This document shows positions 26,401 to 33,601 of a DNA stretch of 64,000 nt, piece after piece. Position 1 is the stretch's first letter, and each line of letters opens with the position of its first letter. Below the pieces are notes generated by a model that had not been told where the DNA came from, searched no databases, and saw nothing but the letters and a program-made list of their open reading frames with translations. The stretch is from Streptomyces sp. MMG1533 (GTDB lineage Bacteria > Actinomycetota > Actinomycetes > Streptomycetales > Streptomycetaceae), in NCBI RefSeq assembly GCF_001279775.1, contig NZ_LGDG01000028.1, forward strand, positions 78,294 to 142,293. The letters are read 5' to 3'. A program made the translations under genes and the position numbers.

Positions 26401-27450
26401 ATGACGCCCCGTCCGTCAGAAGCCCCCTCGAACGAAGCCGGCATACCCTGCGCCGAACCGGCCGGCCCCGCCGTCGCGTCGTCGTACGGCGATCCGGTCG
26501 GCGAACTCGTCCGTGCCGCCGTGGCCGACCGGTCCCTGGAGGACATCGTCCACCTCGTCACGCTGCTCGAACGATCGCCGGAGTACGCACAGGCCACCGC
26601 CGCCGCACTGCGCGCGGTCGGCGTCGACCGGTCCGAGGAGGACGTCACCCGGTTGGCGGCCCTGCTGGCCCGGCCGCCGCGCGACGCCGAAAGCGCGGAC
26701 GAGGCGATCCACGCGGCGGCCGAGTGCCGTCCGCCGGAGGATGTGACCCGGCTGGTGGCGCGGCTGCACCGGACGCCGCCGGAACCGCACTGCGGCCAGG
26801 AGACGGTCCGGGCGGTCGCCACCGGCCGGCCCGTCGAGGAACTCGTGGATCTCATCGGGCGGCTCGCCGTGGAGCGGCCGGCGGACCTCTGCTCGCCGGT
26901 GTCGGTACAGGCCGGGCCGGGCCGGGGAGCAGCCGACGGGGACGCCGCATCCGCCGAGGGCGGTGCCCGGCCGGACCACATCGCCGACCCGCTGTCCGGC
27001 CGTGCCCGGGGGCAGCAGGTCGAGCCCGGGTTCTGGCCGGGCCGGGTCGTCGCCCTTGCCCTCGTCGTCTGCGGACTGCTCTGCTTCCCGCCGTACCGGG
27101 AGGGCGCGTCCGTGCGCGTCTACGGGCTCGCCCTCGGCGTGTCGGTCCTGTGCCTCGCCCTGGGGCTGCTCTTGACGGTGCGGCTGCCCGCCATGCCGGT
27201 GCTCGTGGCGGCGGTGCTGGTGCCGGCGATGCCGGCCGCGGCCCAGTTGTTCGAGAGCCGGTTCCACTCGGCGGGGCTTTCCCGGGCCATGGACCTCTCC
27301 CTCGCCCCGGACTGGCTCGTCGGTGCGGCCGCCGTCTGCGCGTCCTCGGCCGCCCTCACCGCCCTGCTGGCACACCTGGCTTTGCCGCAGCCACCGGACA
27401 GGGGCGCGGCGGAACGGCCGAGGGCCGAGGCGAACGGCATCGCCGACTGA
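26401..27450 (+). CDS. Membrane protein with four internal helical repeats
   Basis: A 349-aa protein starting at ATG 26401. The cytoplasmic N-terminal half carries four copies of a roughly 37-residue helical unit of the form A-V-A-x-x-R-x-x-E-D-V-x-x-L-V-x-L-L-x-R-x-P (starting near residues 36, 73, 108 and 145). The C-terminal half has four hydrophobic segments (ALALVVCGLLCF, LALGVSVLCLALGLLLTV, VLVAAVLVPAMPAAA, AAVCASSAALTALLAHLAL). It resembles conserved but uncharacterised Streptomyces membrane proteins. Confidence 0.8.
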   Translation: MTPRPSEAPSNEAGIPCAEPAGPAVASSYGDPVGELVRAAVADRSLEDIVHLVTLLERSPEYAQATAAALRAVGVDRSEEDVTRLAALLARPPRDAESADEAIHAAAECRPPEDVTRLVARLHRTPPEPHCGQETVRAVATGRPVEELVDLIGRLAVERPADLCSPVSVQAGPGRGAADGDAASAEGGARPDHIADPLSGRARGQQVEPGFWPGRVVALALVVCGLLCFPPYREGASVRVYGLALGVSVLCLALGLLLTVRLPAMPVLVAAVLVPAMPAAAQLFESRFHSAGLSRAMDLSLAPDWLVGAAAVCASSAALTALLAHLALPQPPDRGAAERPRAEANGIAD

Positions 27451-27493
27451 AACCCCGCTGCGTGCCCCGACGCCGCCTGCCTAGGCTGCCGTC

Positions 27494-28180
27494 ATGACTG
27501 CGGATCACGTGACCCGTTCCCACCCGGCCGAGGTGCTGCGAGCCGCCTACGAGGCCTTCGCGGCCGTGGTCCGTCCCCTCGGGGACGAGGAGTCCTGGCT
27601 GCCCACGGACTGCGCGGGCTGGGCGGTCCGTGATCTGGTGTTCCACTGTGCCGGGGACGCCCAGCGCGCCCTCGTGGCGCTGCACACGCCCGCCTCCGAG
27701 CCGGCCGACCGCGATGCCGTCACCTACTGGCAGGACTGGGCACCGGATCCGGTCGGCGCGGCCAACGGGCGGCGCTGGAACCGGGTCGGCGCCAGTATGT
27801 TCCTCGACTTCCGTCAGCTGAAGGAGCTGTACCTGGAGACCACGGCGGCCACCGTGACGGCCGCGGCGGCGGCCCGGTCCGACGGCCGCGTCACCACGCA
27901 GGGCCACGTCCTGACCGCCGGGGACCTGATGCTCACGCTCGCCGTCGAGGCGAGCATCCACCACCTAGACCTCGTCACGCGGCTGCCCACGGCCCCGGGG
28001 CCGGCGCCGACGGGCCTGGCCGCCGTACGCGCCACGCTGGACGGCCTGCTGGGGCGGCCCGTCCCGCTGGAGTGGGGCGACGAGCACTACGCTCGCGCCG
28101 CCACCGGCCGCGCACCCCTCACGGTGGCGGAACGCCTCGCTCTGGGGCCTGACGCAGAGCGTCTCCCGCTCTTCAGCTGA
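27494..28180 (+). CDS. Maleylpyruvate isomerase-family mycothiol-dependent enzyme (DinB fold)
   Basis: A 228-aa four-helix protein with the MDMPI N-terminal domain. The metal site of the family fits His in DLVFHCAGD and Glu/His in VEASIHHLDLV. Characterised members use mycothiol, the actinobacterial low-molecular-weight thiol, for isomerisation or conjugation. The exact reaction is unknown. The last 8 bp overlap the convergent gene at 28173. Confidence 0.82.
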   Translation: MTADHVTRSHPAEVLRAAYEAFAAVVRPLGDEESWLPTDCAGWAVRDLVFHCAGDAQRALVALHTPASEPADRDAVTYWQDWAPDPVGAANGRRWNRVGASMFLDFRQLKELYLETTAATVTAAAAARSDGRVTTQGHVLTAGDLMLTLAVEASIHHLDLVTRLPTAPGPAPTGLAAVRATLDGLLGRPVPLEWGDEHYARAATGRAPLTVAERLALGPDAERLPLFS

Positions 28181-29318
28181 CCTCGCGCCCGGACGTGTCC
28201 GCCGGGCCCTCGCCGTCGCTGTCCGCACGGGCGGGGCGCAGCGCCTTGGTGGAGACCTTGAGACGTTCGAACGTCCGGGTCAGCTGCTGGAACGGCGATC
28301 CGGCGGGCGCACCGGTCGACTCGTCGTACGCCGGGCCGGGCGCGGACTCGCGGAAGGCGGCCAGCGCCTCGTTGGCCCGCTCGGCGGCCTCCCGGTACAG
28401 GTCCCGGGACTTGGTCATGGCCTCCAGCGCCTCGGCGTACATGGCCACCAGACCGCGCTCGCGGGCGAGTTCCTCCTCCAGGGTCAAAAGCTGCCACTGC
28501 TCCCGCAGCGCGGTGATCGCCTCGTCGGCACCGGCCGGCAGAGGCTGCGGCAGCGCGGCGTAACGGGTCACGGTCTCGATCAGCTCGGTCGGTTCCGAGC
28601 CGTCGAGGAAGACGCTGCGGACGGAGAAGTCGCCGTCGCCGTAGCCGGGCGGCACCGGGTGCCCGGGCAGGACCACGGCCCCGCCGCGCGGCACTTCCAC
28701 TCCGAGATCCCGCAGGGCCCAGTTCACGACCCGCAGCTGGTGCGGGGCCGCCCGGTGCTCGACCACCCGGTGCCGCAGACTCGGCGGCAGCAGTCGGGTC
28801 AGCGGGCGGCGGCCGCGTTCGTCGGTGGTCATGGCCTCGTGGACGACGACGTGGACCGCCCAGCCGCGCACGGCGTCCTTGAACAGGCGCCGTATGACCT
28901 TGTCGTCCGAGGGCAGGAGGCTGAGGTCCCGGCAGGGCAGGCCGGTGGCGGCCTCGTGGTCCCAGGCGGCGTCCGGCGTGTCCGGCCAGAACATGGTGGC
29001 GGGAGAGGGCCACGACGGGTGCCACGGCTCTTCCGCCTCTGCCACCAGCGTCCACTCGGACCCGTCGCCCGCTCCGGGGGCGAGCGTCAGCCGGGCGCGT
29101 ACGGTCACCTCACCCGTGACCCGCCATCGGGCCTCGAAGATCCGCTCCGGGGCGTCCTCGGTCGCGGGCGGTGCCAGGAAGTCGTCGAGGACCTGGTCCT
29201 CCTTGAGACGCCGCAGTCGGCGCCGGAGCACGTCGTCCGCGTCCGGACCGAGATGGCGGCCGCGGGCCGGCCAGATCGTGGGGGGAGTGGTCGGGCGGTC
29301 GTTGGGGGTGCTTGGCAT
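28173..29318 (-). CDS. Conserved hypothetical protein with C-terminal coiled coil
   Basis: A 381-aa soluble protein that I do not recognise by name. The N-terminal 240 residues are mixed alpha/beta (VTGEVTVRARLTLAPGAGDG, HVVVHEAMTTDERGRRPLTR). Residues about 265-330 are strongly helical with heptad-like spacing (TALREQWQLLTLEEELARER, LEAMTKSRDLYREAAERANE). No signal peptide or membrane segment is seen. It is monocistronic and convergent with the mycothiol-type enzyme. Confidence 0.75.
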   Translation of the reverse strand: MPSTPNDRPTTPPTIWPARGRHLGPDADDVLRRRLRRLKEDQVLDDFLAPPATEDAPERIFEARWRVTGEVTVRARLTLAPGAGDGSEWTLVAEAEEPWHPSWPSPATMFWPDTPDAAWDHEAATGLPCRDLSLLPSDDKVIRRLFKDAVRGWAVHVVVHEAMTTDERGRRPLTRLLPPSLRHRVVEHRAAPHQLRVVNWALRDLGVEVPRGGAVVLPGHPVPPGYGDGDFSVRSVFLDGSEPTELIETVTRYAALPQPLPAGADEAITALREQWQLLTLEEELARERGLVAMYAEALEAMTKSRDLYREAAERANEALAAFRESAPGPAYDESTGAPAGSPFQQLTRTFERLKVSTKALRPARADSDGEGPADTSGREVS

Positions 29319-29511
29319 GGATCCATCTGTGAGTGGGGGCGGGTGCGAGTCTCAGTATCGTCACCGCAGGCGGGTGGAGATCAACCGGGGGTCCGGCCCG
29401 TGGACGGGCGCGTGTCCGGCGGTGATGTTCCCGCCTGCGGTGACGTGGATCGTCGGCGACCGTGGGCAGGAGCACAACGGCCGACCGTACCGCGCGAGAA
29501 GGAGCGCCCTC

Positions 29512-30306
29512 ATGCACCTCGACCTGACGGGGCGCACCGCGCTGGTGACGGGCCCCTCCCAGGGCATCGGCGCGGCGATCGCCGCAGGTCTCGCCCGCGC
29601 AGGGGCGCGCGTGGGCGTCAACGGACGCCGTGCAGACCGGCTGGACGAGAGCGTCGACGAGCTGCGGTCGCAGGTGCCGGACGGGGAGTTCGTGCCCGTC
29701 GCGGCGGACCTGGGCACCGAGGAGGGCGCCGCCCGGGCGGTCGACGCGCTCCCCGACGTCGACATCCTGGTCAACAACCTCGGCATCTTCGGCCCCAGGC
29801 CCGCACTGGAGATCAGCGACGACGAATGGCGCCGCTACTTCGAGATCAACGTCCTGGCAGGCGTCTGGCTGACCCGCGCGTATCTCCCCCGGATGAGGGA
29901 CCGGGGCTGGGGCCGCGTCCTGTACATCGCGAGCGACTCGGCCGTCGTCGTCCCGGCCGAGATGATCCACTACGGCATGTCGAAGGCCGCACTGCTCGCG
30001 GTCGGCCGCGGTTTCGCCAAGGAGGCGGCCGGCAGCGGCGTCACCGTCAACTCCGTGATCGCCGGGCCCACCCACACGGAGGGTGTCGAGGACTTCGTGT
30101 ACGAACTCGTCGACCGCGACCTGCCCTGGGAGCAGGCGCAGCGCGTGTTCATGCGCGACCACCGCCCCCAGTCGCTGCTCCAACGCCTGATCGAGCCCGA
30201 GGAGATCGCCAACATGGTGGTCTGCCTGAGCTCCGAGCAGGCCTCCGCGACCACCGGCGGCGCCGTCCGCGTGGACGGCGGCTACGTGGACTCGATCCTC
30301 CCGTAG
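29512..30306 (+). CDS. SDR-family NAD(P)-dependent oxidoreductase
   Basis: A 264-aa classical short-chain dehydrogenase starting at ATG 29512 after GAAGGAG. Motifs in order: cofactor TGPSQGIGAAIA, NNLG, the active-site Ser within YIASDSAVV, and Y-x-x-x-K as IHYGMSKAALL. The C-terminal GGAVRVDGGYV is typical. NADP use is likely from the Arg-Arg after strand 2 (VNGRRADRL). The substrate is not predictable. A 15-bp-stem terminator follows. Confidence 0.9.
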   Translation: MHLDLTGRTALVTGPSQGIGAAIAAGLARAGARVGVNGRRADRLDESVDELRSQVPDGEFVPVAADLGTEEGAARAVDALPDVDILVNNLGIFGPRPALEISDDEWRRYFEINVLAGVWLTRAYLPRMRDRGWGRVLYIASDSAVVVPAEMIHYGMSKAALLAVGRGFAKEAAGSGVTVNSVIAGPTHTEGVEDFVYELVDRDLPWEQAQRVFMRDHRPQSLLQRLIEPEEIANMVVCLSSEQASATTGGAVRVDGGYVDSILP

Positions 30307-30395
30307 CGAGCGCACTCGGGGCGCGAATCGTCCGCACCGATCGACAGTCGTTCACTCCTGCCCCGCCCATGGCAGGCCCACCACAATGGCTCCCC

Positions 30396-30438
30396 GAACA
30401 GGGCCCGCCCACCATCCGCATTGGGGCGGGCCCTGTTC
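30396..30438 (+). terminator. Strong terminator after the SDR gene
   Basis: GAACAGGGCCCGCCC (30396-30410) pairs perfectly with GGGCGGGCCCTGTTC (30424-30438) around a 13-nt loop. It lies in the 329-bp gap between the SDR gene (ends 30306) and padR (starts 30636). The remainder of that gap, apart from the 43-bp palindrome, shows nothing notable. Confidence 0.8.
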
Positions 30439-30594
30439 ACCACGGCACGGCGGCCGGCGGGTGAACGTCCCGAAGCCCGCCGAACCTGTCGTCCCTGCCG
30501 AACGCCCATGGTTCCCATTCAGGCCCCCGCCCGGGACGTTGTCCCCGGAGCCCGTGTCGGCGGCCGTGACACACGGACACGCCCGCGCCTACTC

Positions 30595-30637
30595 ATGCAG
30601 CCAGGATATATCGGGAGCCGATATATCCTGGCTGCAT
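30595..30637. promoter_or_regulatory. 43-bp palindromic PadR operator overlapping the start codon
   Basis: A perfect 20-bp inverted repeat (30595-30614 and 30618-30637) with a GAG spacer. The core is GGATATATCGG/CCGATATATCC and the outer ends are ATGCAG/CTGCAT. The ATG of padR (30636-30638) lies in the right end. The AT-rich core stands out sharply from the GC-rich background. Binding of PadR here would block both promoter clearance and translation start, giving tight autoregulation. Confidence 0.8.
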
Positions 30638-31007
30638 GGCAATGAGGAGCATGACCCAGGCGGCGTTCTTCGTCCTCACCGCCCTGGCCGACCAGCCGCG
30701 GCACGGGTACGGGATCCTGCGGGAGGTCGAGGATCTGTCCGACGGCACCGTACAACTGCGCGTCGGCACGCTGTACGGAGTGCTGGACCGGCTCACCGCG
30801 GACGGGCTGATCGTCCTGGACCGCGAGGAGGTGCACGAGGGCCGGCTCCGGCGCTACTACCGCCTCACCGATGAGGGCGTCCGTGCCCTCGCCGCCGAGG
30901 CGGAGCGGATGGCGGCCGGCGCCAGCGCGGCCAGGGAGCGGATCGCCGAGGGCCGCCGCGCCCCCGGAACCGCCGCCGGACCGGGACTCGCGGGAGGCCT
31001 CGCATGA
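30636..31007 (+). CDS. PadR-family transcriptional regulator
   Basis: A 123-aa protein. The winged-helix PadR domain is clear (MTQAAFFVLTALADQPRHGY, LRVGTLYGVLDRLTADGLI, RRYYRLTDEGVRAL). The start codon lies inside the operator, with no ribosome site upstream, so the mRNA may be leaderless. The stop overlaps the next gene's ATG by 4 bp. PadR repressors paired with a small membrane protein are common in Streptomyces and usually respond to a lipophilic ligand or membrane stress. Confidence 0.92.
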   Translation: MAMRSMTQAAFFVLTALADQPRHGYGILREVEDLSDGTVQLRVGTLYGVLDRLTADGLIVLDREEVHEGRLRRYYRLTDEGVRALAAEAERMAAGASAARERIAEGRRAPGTAAGPGLAGGLA

Positions 31008-32005
31008 CGACGCTGCTCGAAACGCGCTACCGCGCCGTCCTCCGGTTGCTTCCCGCGTACTACCGCCGGGAGCGCGAGGAGGAGATGGTCGAGATCTACC
31101 TGTGGGACGTCGACCGGGACACCCAGGACCAGAGCCGGCCCACGCTCGGCGAGGTGGCGAGCATCGCCGCCCTCGCGCTGCGCAGCAGGCTGGGCACCGC
31201 CGGTGTGCCACGGCCCTACGAGCGCCTCGGATCGGCCGTCCGCCTCTTCGCCCTGTTCGCCGTGCTGCTCCAGGCGGCCTGGGCGGTCGCGGACCGGAGC
31301 CTGTCGCTGACCTGGGCTTCGACCCATGGCCCCGCCCAGTGGAACATGTTCCTCTCGGAGTTCACCACGCGCGGACTGCCCGCCGCAGTCGTCGCCGGCG
31401 CCGAGTGGATCCTGCCCCTGCTGTGGACGGCCGGCTACTTCGCGCTCCTGCACGACCGCCGACGCCTCGCCCGGGCGGCCGTACTGCTCGCCGCGCTGCC
31501 CACGCTGTGGCCGCTCGTCGGCCCCCTGATGAGTGAGGCGGTCCCGCCGGAGCCGCTGTACGCCACCGCCACCGCGCTCTTCGCGTGGCTGCCGGCGCTG
31601 GCGCTCTGTGCGGGCCACCACCGCGACGCCCCGCCCGCCGCCCTGCCCGCCGGTGCGCCCGGGCTCGTCTTCACGGCCTGCTGTGTGGTGATGGGTGGCT
31701 CCGTTGTGCTGCTGCCCATCGCGGCCGACGCGGTCTGGGCACCGGCCACCTGCTTCGCGGTCGGAGCGCTCGGCTGGCTCCTGTGGCGCAGCCGCCGCAC
31801 GGACCGGAGCACCGCGTGCGGCGGGGTCGCCCTCGCCGTACTGGGTCTGCTGATCCTCGCTGTCCGCGTCGCCGCGGTGTACCCGTGGCTCGACGTCTCC
31901 ATGACTGACGGGTACCTCGGCGGAGTCCTCGGCCAGACGGGAGTGCTCGCAGTGCTGGTCGCGGCGCTGGCCGTAGTGGGCGGCCGCGACCTGACCACGC
32001 GCTGA
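31004..32005 (+). CDS. Polytopic membrane protein partner of PadR
   Basis: A 333-aa protein whose ATG overlaps the padR stop (ATGA). A cytoplasmic N-terminus (RYRAVLRLLPAYYRREREEE MVEIYL) resembles the start of other PadR-linked membrane proteins. About eight hydrophobic segments follow. It has no transporter signature that I recognise. Co-translation with padR means that it shares the 43-bp operator. Confidence 0.82.
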   Translation: MTTLLETRYRAVLRLLPAYYRREREEEMVEIYLWDVDRDTQDQSRPTLGEVASIAALALRSRLGTAGVPRPYERLGSAVRLFALFAVLLQAAWAVADRSLSLTWASTHGPAQWNMFLSEFTTRGLPAAVVAGAEWILPLLWTAGYFALLHDRRRLARAAVLLAALPTLWPLVGPLMSEAVPPEPLYATATALFAWLPALALCAGHHRDAPPAALPAGAPGLVFTACCVVMGGSVVLLPIAADAVWAPATCFAVGALGWLLWRSRRTDRSTACGGVALAVLGLLILAVRVAAVYPWLDVSMTDGYLGGVLGQTGVLAVLVAALAVVGGRDLTTR

Positions 32006-32050
32006 GAGCGGGCCCGCCCCTACTCCCGCCCGGCCGTCGTAGGACGGAAA

Positions 32051-32094
32051 ACGGCCTCGACGGACCGGAGGGAATCCGGCACCGTCGAGGCCGT
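32051..32094. terminator. Bidirectional terminator between convergent genes
   Basis: ACGGCCTCGACGG (32051-32063) pairs with CCGTCGAGGCCGT (32082-32094). The loop holds a nested CCGG/CCGG stem. It lies between the membrane protein (ends 32005) and the ferredoxin reductase (ends 32105). Confidence 0.75.
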
Positions 32095-32104
32095 CGCCGT
32101 CGTA

Positions 32105-33469
32105 CTACGCGCCGCTCGCCTTGAGCATGTCCTCACGCTCGACGAGCTTCACGCGCTCGCGGCCCTGCGGCTCGCCCAGCGCCTTCTCGGCGGCGTCCAG
32201 CTTGTACCAGCCCTCCCAGGTGGTGAAGCGGACCTCCCGCTCGGCGAGGAACGCGTCCACCGCCTCGGGCTCGGGCGAACCCGGCGTCTGCAGACGGTCG
32301 TTCGCGAAGTCGTCCAGCAGGTTGGACACCGTCTCGTTGGCGTCGCCCTTGGTGTGGCCGATCAGACCCACCGGGCCGCGCCGGATCCAGCCGGTGACGT
32401 ACGTGGACTGCAGGTGCTCGCCGCTCTCCTCAAGGACCCGGCCGCCCGCGTCCGGAACCGTGCCCGAGTCGATGTCCCAGGGCAGCTTGGGCAGCTTGTC
32501 GGAGAGGTAGCCGACCGCGCGGTAGATCGCGGTGACGTCCCAGTCCTTGAACTCGCCGGTGCCCTTGACGTTGCCCGTGCCGTCCAGCGTGGTGCGCTCG
32601 GTGCGCAGGCCGACGACCTTGCCGTCCTCGCCGAGGATCTCCGAAGGAGACTCGAAGAAGTGCAGGAAGAGCTTGTGCGGTCGGTCGCCGACGTCGCGGA
32701 TCGCCCAGTTCTCCAGGGTCTTGGCGACCATGTCGGCCTGCTTGTTGCCGCGTCGGGTCTCGATCGAGCCCGCGTCGTAGTCGATGTCCTCGGGGTCGAC
32801 TATGACCTCGATGTTGGGGGAGTGGTCCAGCTCCCGCAGCTCCATCGGGCTGAACTTCGCCTGCGCCGGGCCACGGCGGCCGAACACGTGGACCTCCAGG
32901 GCCTTGTTGGCCTTCAGACCCTCGTGGACGTTCGGCGGTATCTCCGTCGGCAGCAGCTCGTCCGCGGTCTTGGCGAGGATGCGCGCCACGTCGAGCGCGA
33001 CGTTCCCCACGCCGAGCACGGCGACCTTCTCGGCCTCCAGCGGCCAGGTGCGCGGCACGTCCGGGTGACCGTCGTACCAGGAGACGAAGTCCGCCGCGCC
33101 GTACGAGCCGTCGAGCTCGATGCCGGGGATGGACAGTTCGCGGTCGGCCGTCGCGCCCGTGGAGAAGATCACGGCGTCGTAGAACGCCCGCAGATCGTCG
33201 AGGCTGATGTCGGCCGGGTAGTCGACGTTGCCGAAGAGACGGATCTGCGGCTTGTCGAGCACCTGGTGGAGGGCCGTGATGATGCCCTTGATGCGGGGGT
33301 GGTCGGGGGCGACGCCGTAACGGATCAGGCCGAACGGGGCCGGCATCCGCTCGAAGAGGTCGATGGACACGCCGGGTTCGGCGGCCACGTCGGACTTGAG
33401 CAGGGCGTCGGCGGCGTAGATACCGGCGGGGCCGGCTCCGACGATTGCTACCCGCAGGGGGCGGGGCAT
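32105..33469 (-). CDS. fprA: Ferredoxin/adrenodoxin-type NADP+ reductase
   Basis: A 454-aa flavoprotein starting at ATG 33469 after AAGGGAA. It has an N-terminal FAD motif (VAIVGAGPAGIYAA), the NADP-binding motif (VAVLGVGNVALDVARILAK) and the family signatures MPAPFGLIRYGVAPDHPRIK and GWIRRGPVGLIGHTKGDANE. It matches the FprA type of Mycobacterium and mitochondrial adrenodoxin reductase. It would pass electrons from NADPH to a ferredoxin serving P450s or Fe-S enzymes. An iron-box-like site lies about 50 bp upstream. Confidence 0.92.
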   Translation of the reverse strand: MPRPLRVAIVGAGPAGIYAADALLKSDVAAEPGVSIDLFERMPAPFGLIRYGVAPDHPRIKGIITALHQVLDKPQIRLFGNVDYPADISLDDLRAFYDAVIFSTGATADRELSIPGIELDGSYGAADFVSWYDGHPDVPRTWPLEAEKVAVLGVGNVALDVARILAKTADELLPTEIPPNVHEGLKANKALEVHVFGRRGPAQAKFSPMELRELDHSPNIEVIVDPEDIDYDAGSIETRRGNKQADMVAKTLENWAIRDVGDRPHKLFLHFFESPSEILGEDGKVVGLRTERTTLDGTGNVKGTGEFKDWDVTAIYRAVGYLSDKLPKLPWDIDSGTVPDAGGRVLEESGEHLQSTYVTGWIRRGPVGLIGHTKGDANETVSNLLDDFANDRLQTPGSPEPEAVDAFLAEREVRFTTWEGWYKLDAAEKALGEPQGRERVKLVEREDMLKASGA

Positions 33470-33520
33470 GATCAGGTTCCCTTCGAGCGGTGACAAGGCG
33501 ACTCGACGGGAAGCCTAAAT

Positions 33521-33534
33521 TAAGGCAAGCCTTA
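33521..33534. promoter_or_regulatory. Iron-box-like site (DmdR/IdeR type) upstream of fprA
   Basis: TAAGGCAAGCCTTA has perfect 6-bp arms around AA and sits in AT-rich sequence unlike its surroundings. It resembles the DtxR/DmdR binding pattern (TTAGGTTAGGCTAACCTAA) in its AGG...CCT arms, though the spacing is compressed. It is placed 52 bp from the reductase start, where promoter overlap would give iron repression. Confidence 0.45.
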
Positions 33535-33601
33535 GTTGGTACGCGGGTCCGGTCTATGGGCTCATAAGCTCGCTTTATGGGGAGCGTCGGCGGTGGATCA
33601 C

